Virus record (IMG/VR): IMGVR_UViG_3300030104_007044
Coordinates: 1-31,178 of that record
Source: a virus
Direction: 5' to 3' (one strand)
Length of the DNA: 31,178 bases
Shown here piece after piece: positions 5,178-12,577 of this stretch (position 1 is the first letter of the stretch; every line of letters begins with the position of its first letter). The position numbers and the translations under genes were made by a program. A model generated the notes under the pieces. The model had not been told where the DNA came from and ran no database searches. It was given only the letters and a program-made list of their open reading frames with translations.

Positions 5178-5354
5178 ATGGAAAGAGAGAAACTAAAGTT
5201 GATAGTTAGAAACTTAAAACTTCTTGTGGATGCTCTTGAATCAGAAGTTTATTCTGATGTGGAAGCATACCAGACCAGACAGGAAAATTTTGATGATCCT
5301 TCTGCTAATTACATAACCGACTATGATGAGGTCTTTGAAGATGACGACGGATAA
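5178..5354 (+). CDS. Small acidic conserved hypothetical, 58 aa
   Basis: ATG 5178 (MEREKLKLIVRNLKLLVDAL) directly follows the terminator T-run; upstream in-frame starts lie inside or before the hairpin and are unlikely. An N-terminal leucine-rich helix that may form a coiled coil is followed by an acidic C-terminus (ITDYDEVFEDDDG). It has no Shine-Dalgarno other than the GGGAGGG in the terminator stem. It overlaps the next gene by 14 bases. Resembles unnamed short cyanophage proteins; function unknown. Confidence 0.75.
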   Translation: MEREKLKLIVRNLKLLVDALESEVYSDVEAYQTRQENFDDPSANYITDYDEVFEDDDG

Positions 5355-5532
5355 GATAGATACGCAGGGTATGAGTCTTCCTGGTAAATCAAAGAGACCA
5401 AGTAGTTATGCCCCCATGCCAGTAAAAACCAGGACAATTTTTACTGATGAAGAAAGAAAAGAACTAAAGCAAATTATTAACGAGGCACTTGATGAAAGAG
5501 AACAGCGTAAAACTAATCAGTGTAACTCCTGA
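5341..5532 (+). CDS. Small hypothetical overlapping thyX, 63 aa
   Basis: ATG 5341 has GAGG seven bases upstream (5330-5333); ATG 5371 (MSLPGKSKRPSSYAPMPVKT) is an alternative. The proline/serine-rich, probably disordered N-terminal half is followed by a charged helix (FTDEERKELKQIINEALDER). It overlaps the upstream gene by 14 bases and thyX by 41 bases, so the three are tightly coupled. No family recognised. Confidence 0.65.
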   Translation: MTTDKIDTQGMSLPGKSKRPSSYAPMPVKTRTIFTDEERKELKQIINEALDEREQRKTNQCNS

Positions 5533-6136
5533 TGCTGAAAAACACATGGCATATTGTGCCCGTGTGTCCAATCCATCTAATCAGGAGAATGAAAAGTTCT
5601 CTGGTCTACTAAGATACTGCGTAAAACATCAGCACTGGAGTATCTTTGAGCAGGCATTCATGACCCTGGAGATTAACACCACCAGAGGAATCGCAGCTCA
5701 GATCCTAAGGCACCGTAGTTTCACATATCAAGAATTTTCACAACGCTATGCTGATTCCTCCCTACTCAGTGAGAAGATCCCCTTACCAGAACTCCGTAGA
5801 CAAGACACCAAAAATCGTCAAAACTCCATTGATGATGTTGATCCATTCGTCAATCAAGAGTTTCAGATTAAAATGGAAAACCATTTTCAAGAGGGGATGA
5901 AACTGTACAAAGAGATGCTTGACTTTGGAATCGCAAAGGAATGTGCTCGTTTTGTGCTTCCCCTCGCCGTAGGGACAAAAATTTACATGACCGGTTCAGT
6001 TCGTTCATGGATCCATTACATAGATCTGAGGTCTGCTAATGGCACACAGAAGGAGCATATGGATATTGCTTTGGGTGCGAAGGAGATCTTCTGTCAACAG
6101 TTCCCTGCCGTTGCGGAAGCAATGGAGTGGGTTTAA
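5492..6136 (+). CDS. thyX: FAD-dependent thymidylate synthase
   Basis: 214 aa from ATG 5492 (MKENSVKLISVTPDAEKHMA) with GAGG upstream. The diagnostic ThyX motif RHRx7S is at residues 73-83 (RHRSFTYQEFS), followed by QRYADSS. HWSIFEQAFMTLEI and the C-terminal GSVRSWIHYIDLR are also typical. ThyX methylates dUMP to dTMP with methylenetetrahydrofolate and a flavin, supplying dTTP for phage replication and replacing the T4-type td enzyme. Length and motifs are complete. The stop codon is built into a late-promoter-like TAATAAATA. Confidence 0.97.
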   Translation: MKENSVKLISVTPDAEKHMAYCARVSNPSNQENEKFSGLLRYCVKHQHWSIFEQAFMTLEINTTRGIAAQILRHRSFTYQEFSQRYADSSLLSEKIPLPELRRQDTKNRQNSIDDVDPFVNQEFQIKMENHFQEGMKLYKEMLDFGIAKECARFVLPLAVGTKIYMTGSVRSWIHYIDLRSANGTQKEHMDIALGAKEIFCQQFPAVAEAMEWV

Positions 6137-6142
6137 TAAATA
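6135..6142 (+). promoter_or_regulatory. T4-like late promoter element
   Basis: AATAAATA overlapping the thyX stop codon, 21 bases before ATG 6164. Confidence 0.45.
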
Positions 6143-6163
6143 CAAGAAAAGGATTGAACGTTT

Positions 6164-6412
6164 ATGCCAACGTACCCTGTTATTAATTTGAAGACTAAGG
6201 AAAAAAAAGAACTTAGTATGTCCATGAGGGCATATGATGAGTGGAAAAAAGAAAACCCAGACTGGGATAAAGATTGGTCACAAGGATGTGCCGGTCAATC
6301 CACAGAATTTAAATGGACTGGTGAAGCTAAATCAAATGGATGGAATGAAGTCTTAGATCGTGCGTCCAGACAACCTGGTGCCAATGTAAGTAAAAACCGA
6401 TACTACGGTTAA
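6164..6412 (+). CDS. Conserved T4-like marine phage hypothetical, 82 aa
   Basis: MPTYPVINLKTKEKKEL, then MRAYDEWKKENPDWDKDWSQ and a C-terminus rich in Gly, Lys and Asn (ASRQPGANVSKNRYYG). The start and size resemble small FmdB-like proteins common in marine T4-like phages, but the zinc-binding CxxC pairs are absent here (one Cys only), so any relation is a degenerate fold. It follows a late-type promoter element and precedes phoH. Function unknown. Confidence 0.8.
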   Translation: MPTYPVINLKTKEKKELSMSMRAYDEWKKENPDWDKDWSQGCAGQSTEFKWTGEAKSNGWNEVLDRASRQPGANVSKNRYYG

Positions 6413-6439
6413 TTCCTCTCTCCTAGTTTCTTACACCTT

Positions 6440-7195
6440 ATGTCAGCAAAAAGAAAGTCTCAATCCCCTATCGTTCCATTTGGAATGAGTAACAAACACA
6501 TGAAAAGAAAGAAACCAATTAACTCAGACTTGATGAAAACCATCGAGCCACTGACAGAAAATCAAGAAGAACTTTTTCGTTGTTATAAAAATGATCAGAA
6601 CTTGGTTGCCTATGGATGTGCTGGTACGGGAAAGACCTTCATAACACTCTACAACGCCCTCAAGGATGTCTTTGATATGAAGACACCCTATGAGAATATC
6701 TACATCGTTAGATCCCTTGTAGCAACCAGAGAGATTGGTTTCCTTCCCGGAGACCATGAAGATAAGTCTTCCCTGTATCAAATACCATATAAGAACATGG
6801 TGAAGTTCATGTTTGAACTTCCAACTGAGGCAGATTTTGAGATGCTATATGGTAATCTTAAAACTCAGGGAACTATAAAATTTTGGTCCACAAGTTTTAT
6901 TCGCGGGACAACCCTTGATAATGCTATCATCATCGTTGACGAATTCCAAAACTTGAATTATCATGAACTGGATAGTATTATTACAAGGGTAGGAGAGAAC
7001 AGTAAGATTATGTTCTGTGGGGATGCTACCCAAACAGATCTTATCAAGGATAGAGAGAAAAACGGTATCGCAGATTTTATGAAGATCTTGCGGGTCATGC
7101 CATCAGTTGATATCATTGAATTTGGAGTGGAAGATATTGTTCGCTCCGGTCTTGTTAAAGAATACCTACTCGCAAAAATGGAAATGAATCTCTAA
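6440..7195 (+). CDS. phoH: PhoH-like P-loop ATPase
   Basis: 251 aa. Walker A is at residues 59-66 (GCAGTGKT), Walker B at 163-168 (IIIVDE), then FCGDATQTD, all typical PhoH. A basic N-terminal extension (KRKSQSP, KHMKRKK) precedes the domain. PhoH is a RecA/helicase-like ATPase often carried by marine phages and linked to phosphate stress; its reaction is not settled. No clear Shine-Dalgarno precedes ATG 6440; the leader is pyrimidine-rich. The stop overlaps the next start (TAATG), pairing it with the nuclease gene. Confidence 0.95.
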   Translation: MSAKRKSQSPIVPFGMSNKHMKRKKPINSDLMKTIEPLTENQEELFRCYKNDQNLVAYGCAGTGKTFITLYNALKDVFDMKTPYENIYIVRSLVATREIGFLPGDHEDKSSLYQIPYKNMVKFMFELPTEADFEMLYGNLKTQGTIKFWSTSFIRGTTLDNAIIIVDEFQNLNYHELDSIITRVGENSKIMFCGDATQTDLIKDREKNGIADFMKILRVMPSVDIIEFGVEDIVRSGLVKEYLLAKMEMNL

Positions 7196-7878
7196 TGAAT
7201 TTTATTCATCATAATTATCTCGGTGATCTTGAACTAAACAAAAAAGAAACCAATGGCATCCGTCTCTACAACCTTCCTGGTGGAGATTGGGTGCCTTCTA
7301 TTACGTCTGTAACTTCGTTCTATAACAGGGAAATCTTTGTTAAGTGGAGAAAGAGGATTGGTATCGAAGAAGCTAATCGCATTACAAAGAGAGCAACTGC
7401 CCGTGGAACAGACTTCCATGCGGCAACTGAACTCTACATGCTGAATAAAGAAATAAACTGGGATGATTTTAGACCCCTGACCAAGTTTATGTTCATTCAT
7501 GCCAAACCATATCTGGACAAGATAAATAATATACACGCTATAGAAAGGACCCTGTATTCAGAGTACCTTGGATTAGCAGGTAGGGTTGACTGTATAGCAG
7601 AATATGAGGGAGAACTTGCAGTCATCGACTTTAAAACATCAGAAAAGATTAAACCTGAAGAGTGGTTGGAGAATTATTTCGTCCAAGAGATGTTCTATGC
7701 TTCTGCTTACTACGAACTAACTGGCATCCCAGTCAAAAAACTAATCACCATTATGGTAACCCCTGGTGGTGAGGTAAAAATATTTGACAAACGAAACAAA
7801 GGGGTGTATATTAAACTATTAGTTCGGTATATTAAAGAATTTGTATCTCACAATCTTAGGTCAGCGGATGGAGAATGA
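7195..7878 (+). CDS. PD-(D/E)XK family exonuclease
   Basis: 227 aa, translationally coupled to phoH. The nuclease core is visible: RGTDFHAATELY (His75), GRVD with Asp132, then VIDFKTS with Asp145 and Lys147 as the D-x-K pair, and a conserved Gln164 in FVQEMFYASAYY. This pattern is that of the RecB/Cas4-like and MGME1-like single-strand exonucleases annotated in many cyanophages. It probably works in DNA processing, recombination or host-DNA breakdown. It is not a T4 46/47-type enzyme. A host-type promoter for the genes that follow lies within its 3' end. Confidence 0.88.
   Translation: MNFIHHNYLGDLELNKKETNGIRLYNLPGGDWVPSITSVTSFYNREIFVKWRKRIGIEEANRITKRATARGTDFHAATELYMLNKEINWDDFRPLTKFMFIHAKPYLDKINNIHAIERTLYSEYLGLAGRVDCIAEYEGELAVIDFKTSEKIKPEEWLENYFVQEMFYASAYYELTGIPVKKLITIMVTPGGEVKIFDKRNKGVYIKLLVRYIKEFVSHNLRSADGE
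7784..7812 (+). promoter_or_regulatory. Host-type sigma70-like promoter inside the exonuclease gene
   Basis: TTGACA (7784-7789), 17-bp spacer, TATATT (7807-7812). The predicted start near 7819 is about 50 bases before the gp33-type gene, so it could drive 33-59-DUF1825 independently of phoH. Confidence 0.65.
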
Positions 7879-8125
7879 ACTAGAAAAAGTATTAGAGAGT
7901 AAGTTCTTTTGTCCGTCTCGTTTCGCTCAAGAGATTGAATCTCTTGTTCAACTTAATGCGGACATGAACTACATAGACGCAATAATTCATTTTTGCGATC
8001 AGCAAAGTATTGATGTAGAATCTGTTCCTAAACTTATTTCTAAACCGCTTAAAGACAAATTGAAAGCAGAAGCAATGGAACTTAATTTCTTGAAGAGAAG
8101 TTCCAGGGCAAAACTACCCTTGTAA
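7868..8125 (+). CDS. gp33: Late-transcription coactivator, gp33-type
   Basis: 85 aa from ATG 7868, overlapping the exonuclease end by 11 bases. MNYIDAIIHFCDQQSIDVESVPKL and LKDKLKAEAMELNFL are hallmarks of the family I recall as phage late-transcription coactivators (T4 gp33). In T4, gp33 bridges RNA polymerase with the gp45 clamp and works with gp55 at TATAAATA-type promoters, which fits the late elements in this window. T4 gp33 itself is not obviously alike at sequence level, so the call rests on the marine-phage family. Confidence 0.78.
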   Translation: MENELEKVLESKFFCPSRFAQEIESLVQLNADMNYIDAIIHFCDQQSIDVESVPKLISKPLKDKLKAEAMELNFLKRSSRAKLPL

Positions 8126-8141
8126 TTATTTTATTTTCGTG

Positions 8142-8732
8142 ATGCCATTTGACTGTTATAAGCAATACCTTTCCTTGAAAAATCATTTCACCAAGGAGAA
8201 GTATGATTACCACAAGTATTGTGGTAAAAGTCGTGCGACAGTACAATCTTTCTACAAAAGAAAAGATCGTTTCTGGTTTGAAAAACTAGCAAGAAATAAA
8301 AATGACCAAGAGGTTGTAGAATTTTTCATATCTAATCTCATCACCTGTACTGATCCAAGTAAGCTTTGGATTGGAGAAATGATACGCGAGGGTGAGGGTA
8401 GATATACCTCATGGAAGAAAAGAACACAGTCACTTTCTTATTTCTTCAGAGATGAGATGGAAAAAATACTTGCGGAATATGACCTAGATTCTGCATTTAC
8501 AAGTTCCAATGGACATCCGCCAGTGTTAAAAAAATATCTAAGTGGTGATATCTCAATTGAGACCCTAGTGATATGTGATAAAATTCTTGGATACCGAACT
8601 GACTATGATAAAAATCTAACAGACCCTGTATGGGAAACCGTCAGTATGAGAATGAAGAAGTATTCTCCGTTCCTAAATATCGATGTATTCCGTTATAAAA
8701 AAATTCTTAAGGAGGTTGCTTTACAGCAATGA
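8142..8732 (+). CDS. gp59: DNA helicase loader, gp59-like
   Basis: 196 aa from ATG 8142; a GTG directly before it is possible. YKQYLSLKNHFTKEKYDYHKY, FYKRKDRFWFEKLARN and VVEFFISNLI follow the T4 gp59 pattern (YKLYLMIKQHMNGKYDVIKYN, RRDKYFFQKL, IFISNLV). gp59 loads the gp41 helicase on gp32-coated forked DNA. All-helical and basic, as expected, and slightly shorter than T4 (217 aa). It is in its usual neighbourhood beside gp32 and gp33. The stop overlaps the next ATG (ATGA). Confidence 0.88.
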   Translation: MPFDCYKQYLSLKNHFTKEKYDYHKYCGKSRATVQSFYKRKDRFWFEKLARNKNDQEVVEFFISNLITCTDPSKLWIGEMIREGEGRYTSWKKRTQSLSYFFRDEMEKILAEYDLDSAFTSSNGHPPVLKKYLSGDISIETLVICDKILGYRTDYDKNLTDPVWETVSMRMKKYSPFLNIDVFRYKKILKEVALQQ

Positions 8733-9073
8733 GTTTCTTTGATTCAGAGGTTGTCCGTGCTGAGATGACCGAAATTAGTGAATTACAAGAAGATGTTTAT
8801 CGTAACGTCTTTAAATTTCCAACGATGAGTAAAGATGAAAAACTCTTTCATGTTGGACTTCTGGAAAAATTGATAGAGAAACAAAAAATTCTCTATGCTC
8901 GTCTGAGTTTATCTGATGATCCAGATGCAAAAACTATGAAACAAAATATCATTGACTCCGCGCAGATGATGGGTCTCTCATCGGATGTGGATATGAACGT
9001 GGTCTTTTCTAATATGGAAAGGATGCTTCACATCATGAGGAGTCAGGTTGACAGCGGAGAAGCCAACCTGTAG
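8729..9073 (+). CDS. DUF1825 family protein
   Basis: 114 aa, coupled to gp59 by ATGA and preceded by a full AAGGAGGT (8709-8716). MSFFDSEVVRAEM, ELQEDVYRN, FHVGLLEKLIEKQKILYARLSLSDDPDA and the helical C-terminus match cyanobacterial DUF1825 proteins (MGFFDSDIVQQE...), so it is a host-type gene fixed in cyanomyoviruses next to gp32. It occupies the place of T4 uvsY-like small recombination genes, but no functional evidence is visible. Its stop codon forms part of the gp32 promoter -10. Confidence 0.85.
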   Translation: MSFFDSEVVRAEMTEISELQEDVYRNVFKFPTMSKDEKLFHVGLLEKLIEKQKILYARLSLSDDPDAKTMKQNIIDSAQMMGLSSDVDMNVVFSNMERMLHIMRSQVDSGEANL

Positions 9074-9076
9074 AAT
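9048..9076 (+). promoter_or_regulatory. Near-consensus sigma70-like promoter for gp32
   Basis: TTGACA (9048-9053), 17-bp spacer, TAGAAT (9071-9076). The TAG stop of the upstream gene is the first half of the -10 box. The predicted start near 9083 leaves a leader of about 39 bases. Confidence 0.75.
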
Positions 9077-9121
9077 GAACGGGTACACACAAGCCAAATA
9101 CGTACAAACAAAACGAATCCT

Positions 9122-10054
9122 ATGTCTTTCGCAAATCTAAAGAAGCAATCCTCTCTTGGATCCCTGACCTCTAAACTGGTCAAGGAAGTTGAGAAGATGA
9201 ACAACAACGGCGGCGGTGGAGATGACCGTCTCTGGAAACCCGAAATGGATAAGACCGGCAATGGTTATGCCGTGATCCGTTTCCTGCCTGCCCCTAACGA
9301 AGAAGAACTTCCTTGGGCAAAGATGTATACCCATGCCTTCCAAGGCCCTGGTGGTTGGTATATTGAGAACTCACTGACTACTATCGGTCAAAAGGATCCC
9401 CTTGGTGAGTATAATCGTGAACTCTGGAACAGTGGTAGTGATACCGATAAGGACACTGTTCGTAAGCAGAAGCGCAAACTGTCCTACTATGCCAACATCT
9501 ATGTGGTACAGGACAAAGCAAACCCTGGCAATGAAGGTAAAGTCTTCCTTTATAAGTTTGGTAAGAAGATCTTTGATAAGATCATGGAAGCAATGCAACC
9601 TGAGTTTGAGGATGAGACTCCTATCAATCCCTTTGATTTCTGGCAGGGTGCTAACTTCAAACTGAAAATTAAGAAAAAGGATGGATACTGGAATTATGAC
9701 GCATCAGAATTTGATCGCACTGCACCACTCCTGGATGACGATGATGCTCTTGAGGCCCTCTGGAAGAAAGAGTATTCGTTGACTGCCTTGACTGCTGCCG
9801 ATCAGTTCAAGTCCTATGAGCAACTTGAGAATCGTCTCAAGATGGTTCTGGGTAAAAAGTCTCCTGCTCGTCCTCGTTTTGATGAGGAACTGGAGGATGA
9901 GAGTGATGGTCGTGGATCATTCACTCCTGAGTTTAAGTCAAAGGCACCTGAACCTGCTGCTGACTTTAACGCACCAGACATCACCCCCACCAAGTCTGCT
10001 GACTCTGATGAGGATGATGCTCTATCCTACTTCCAGAAACTTGCTGAAGAATAA
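9122..10054 (+). CDS. gp32: Single-stranded DNA-binding protein gp32
   Basis: 310 aa. The N-terminal basic segment (MSFANLKKQSSLGSLTSKLV) serves cooperativity, as in T4. The OB core contains GYAVIRFLPAPNEEELPWAKM, KRKLSYYANIYVV, NEGKVFLYKFGKKIFDKI and WQGANFKLKIKKK, close to T4 gp32. The C-terminal 70 residues are acidic and disordered, ending EDDALSYFQKLAEE, the tail that recruits partners. There is no cysteine anywhere, so the T4 zinc site (His, three Cys) is lost, although the His in YTHAF remains. No Shine-Dalgarno; the leader is A-rich. Its stop abuts the convergent gp53 stop with no gap. Confidence 0.96.
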   Translation: MSFANLKKQSSLGSLTSKLVKEVEKMNNNGGGGDDRLWKPEMDKTGNGYAVIRFLPAPNEEELPWAKMYTHAFQGPGGWYIENSLTTIGQKDPLGEYNRELWNSGSDTDKDTVRKQKRKLSYYANIYVVQDKANPGNEGKVFLYKFGKKIFDKIMEAMQPEFEDETPINPFDFWQGANFKLKIKKKDGYWNYDASEFDRTAPLLDDDDALEALWKKEYSLTALTAADQFKSYEQLENRLKMVLGKKSPARPRFDEELEDESDGRGSFTPEFKSKAPEPAADFNAPDITPTKSADSDEDDALSYFQKLAEE

Positions 10055-10723
10055 TTAATTATAGATTCTGATATTATCAGCATTCTTAAGGGTTTCACTC
10101 ACATACTGGGTGGAACCCTTTCTGTATGTCATCATTTCTTCCATATCATCACGGACAACATTAAGATAAAGTGGTTTGAGTAAGAATATATTTCTCTTCC
10201 CATCTTCAATCTCAAGTTCATACTCATAGTTGGTGACTGGAATTGATATGTTAGCTAGATCAACATTAATTCCAGTTCGGGTGTCACTATATTTAAATGG
10301 GAAAGTTTCATCTGTTTTAAGACCAGCCTTTACAAATACAATACCCTCACTATCCTTGACCTCAGTCGTTTCATAATGATGAATCCCACCAAAAAGGTTA
10401 TCATAGGTGCTATATTTTTCTAACATAAACCTATCAAAGTCTGCCTGTTGTAAGGGCCATTCTGTTTGAATGTTTATAACATTATTACAGGTGAGAACTA
10501 ACCAATCTAATTTTGAATCCCCATAGAATTCAAATGCGACGTTATCAGGGCGGTCATCACCTCTGATTTTATATTTTGTAAAGAAAGAAACGTTCTGAAA
10601 GATATCCTCCCTAAGTTTTCCTTTCTTAAATAAATTTTTGACCTTGATATAATCAGAGATCTTCGCATCAGGAAGTCTACTGACATAGTTAAAGTCTGGA
10701 AGTTGTCTAAAGTAATTTGACAT
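10055..10723 (-). CDS. gp53: Baseplate wedge subunit gp53
   Basis: 222 aa on the minus strand. The central block RGDDRPDNVAFEFYGDSKLDWLVLTCNNV with the following W corresponds to the T4 gp53 signature (GSPRPEELANAIYGNPQLYWVLLMCND). gp53 locks wedges together around the baseplate hub. Slightly longer than T4 (196 aa). It is the last gene of a four-gene minus-strand block, one base after gp48, with a possible ribosome site AATAGG inside the gp48 end. Its TAA directly abuts the gp32 TAA. Confidence 0.85.
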   Translation of the reverse strand: MSNYFRQLPDFNYVSRLPDAKISDYIKVKNLFKKGKLREDIFQNVSFFTKYKIRGDDRPDNVAFEFYGDSKLDWLVLTCNNVINIQTEWPLQQADFDRFMLEKYSTYDNLFGGIHHYETTEVKDSEGIVFVKAGLKTDETFPFKYSDTRTGINVDLANISIPVTNYEYELEIEDGKRNIFLLKPLYLNVVRDDMEEMMTYRKGSTQYVSETLKNADNIRIYN

Positions 10724-10724
10724 T

Positions 10725-12212
10725 TTAGAAACCTATTGAAAGATCGCTTTCATCTCTATAATCATCATCATATACTGGTGTGAGTTCTTGGAATTGGAGT
10801 GTTAATCCATATGATGTCATGGCACCATCTGGGAATGTGGCGTAATTGTTATTTGGAGTATAATCTACATTAATTCCTGTGCAGGCAACCTCTTTTATTT
10901 TATTGATGAAGGGATTATCCGTGCCGTTACGGTGTAGATATTGTATTTTATATGTATGAGGAGATTTTAAAAATAAATTTGACCCTGATCTTTTTACAGA
11001 AGAACCTTGTTTAAAAAATCTAAGTATTCTCACAATCTCCTTACTTTCTTCTCTTTGCCTTGCCGATAATTGGAATTGAAAAGTAAACTGTCTTAGTGCT
11101 GGATTATTAAACAATAGTTCCATGTTTGGATTAAGGATTGCTCCTGTTGTCCTTGTCACTAATTGTTGTCCCATCCCTGTTGCCGCACCAGCTACCACAG
11201 TTGCTATCGCAGATTTCGCGTCCTTATTATCTTTGCCGCTAAGTCTCTGAACAATTTGACCGATCGCTGCTGATGCCCCCTTTGGACCATCTGCTATAGC
11301 ATTCAATGCGACGTTTGCTAATGCGAGTTGTGCGGCATTTGCCGTTCCAGCTGACCATGAAACCCTATCATCACTTTTTATCCCACCTGGTATCGGTAGC
11401 ATTACGGTTCCTAATATTTCCCTATTACCACCCCGCTCATTTGATTGAACAAAAAAGGCATCTGACGAATCTCCGCCTATACGAATGTCTGATGGAACAT
11501 ACTTCATCATAGTAAATTTAATTACATCCTGAGATGTACTCGCAAGATCTAGAGGATACATGATACTTGTGTTTGGACCGGAATATAACCTAGTTCTAGT
11601 CCCTGCTGCCTCACCAAGTTTTAATTTATCCTGAATTTTCGTTATTGTTGAGGTATCACTTGGATCAATATCTACTTCGCTATCTTTCTGAGTATCCGAT
11701 TCTTCTGCGTCAGTGCTTCCATCTTCTGTTGTTTTCTCTTCATCGAGGTTTACTGCCGTATTGTTTTCTGATTTATACCCATTAGTCTCTCTTATCTTAT
11801 TCAGATCATCTTGAATCTCTGAATCCAATGCTCCCAATAATTTTAAATTATCAATAGTTCTCTTTTTTATTATTCTATTATGACTACTTAATTGCGCTGG
11901 TCCCTTTTCCCCACCAAAAATTGCCCTGAATCTGGATTTATCTTGGATTAAAATATTTTCTCCGTCTGGATTAGATGGATTAAATCTATAAACTAAACTC
12001 CTATTTGTATTTAAACCCAGCGCCTTGTTCTGTTCATAAACATCATAGGCACCCGTTTCTGGATTAACTACCGTCACTATATCTACGGGAGCATTATATC
12101 CATCAGCAGGTCTAGTTCGACCATATTTTTTCAGAGTAAGTGTAGAGACAAGTTTCCCCTCGTCCTCCGAATTAGCCGGTCCATATTCCCATCCTTTATA
12201 TGGTTGTGACAT
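10725..12212 (-). CDS. gp48: Baseplate tail-tube cap gp48
   Basis: 495 aa on the minus strand, against about 364 in T4. The C-terminal half is diagnostic: NPNMELLFNNPALRQFTFQF, EIVRILRFFKQGSS, VACTGINVDYTPNNNYATF and MTSYGLTLQFQELTPVYDDDY. gp48 caps the hub and starts the tail tube with gp54. The extra length is in the N-terminal part: a PNPETG-like strand region and a low-complexity acidic Ser/Asp/Glu/Thr stretch at about residues 150-195, followed by an Ala/Gly-rich hydrophobic section (about 290-355). A minus-strand late element lies just upstream. Confidence 0.87.
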   Translation of the reverse strand: MSQPYKGWEYGPANSEDEGKLVSTLTLKKYGRTRPADGYNAPVDIVTVVNPETGAYDVYEQNKALGLNTNRSLVYRFNPSNPDGENILIQDKSRFRAIFGGEKGPAQLSSHNRIIKKRTIDNLKLLGALDSEIQDDLNKIRETNGYKSENNTAVNLDEEKTTEDGSTDAEESDTQKDSEVDIDPSDTSTITKIQDKLKLGEAAGTRTRLYSGPNTSIMYPLDLASTSQDVIKFTMMKYVPSDIRIGGDSSDAFFVQSNERGGNREILGTVMLPIPGGIKSDDRVSWSAGTANAAQLALANVALNAIADGPKGASAAIGQIVQRLSGKDNKDAKSAIATVVAGAATGMGQQLVTRTTGAILNPNMELLFNNPALRQFTFQFQLSARQREESKEIVRILRFFKQGSSVKRSGSNLFLKSPHTYKIQYLHRNGTDNPFINKIKEVACTGINVDYTPNNNYATFPDGAMTSYGLTLQFQELTPVYDDDYRDESDLSIGF

Positions 12213-12226
12213 TACTTAGCAGTTTT

Positions 12227-12577
12227 TTATTTATTTAGTACAAATTTTCCATATTGTAATGACAATAAGTCATCAAGTTCATCCTGTTGTACTATGTATA
12301 CCTGACTTCCTAACTCCTCCCAGGTATATTGTCTGTATTCTTGATGATGAAAGTTGATACCCTGAAATCCCCATCCAAATAATCCTGTCACAGCAACTAG
12401 AGGATGTTGATCGTATTCAATATTTGGAGTTTTCGCATAGTAATAGAATGTACATATATTTCCCACCTCTGGTATGGGTGTTACGGTATCATTCAGCGCA
12501 TATGTGATGAGTGTCATTCTATCATCAACGCTACCCTCTTGTTGTACGTCCTCAATGATAGATTCTATGCGGTTCAT
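12227..12577 (-). CDS. Conserved T4-like marine phage hypothetical, 116 aa
   Basis: Minus strand, ATGA overlap with gp4. An N-terminal helix (MNRIESIIEDVQQ) is followed by a beta-rich domain: PIPEVGNICTFYYYAKTPNIEYDQHPLVAVTGLFGWGFQGINFH is the strongly conserved core I recognise from cyanophages and pelagiphages, then QYTWEELGSQVYIV. It travels between gp4 and gp48, so a structural or head/tail-completion role is likely, but the function is not known. Confidence 0.8.
   Translation of the reverse strand: MNRIESIIEDVQQEGSVDDRMTLITYALNDTVTPIPEVGNICTFYYYAKTPNIEYDQHPLVAVTGLFGWGFQGINFHHQEYRQYTWEELGSQVYIVQQDELDDLLSLQYGKFVLNK
12228..12238 (-). promoter_or_regulatory. T4-like late promoter element for gp48/gp53
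   Basis: On the minus strand CTAAATAAATA, 16 bases before the gp48 ATG and overlapping the stop codon of the preceding minus-strand gene. Confidence 0.5.

Noticed and set aside
6413-6439. Promoter or terminator directly before phoH
   Set aside because: The 27-base pyrimidine-rich gap shows neither a hairpin nor -35/-10 boxes with acceptable spacing.
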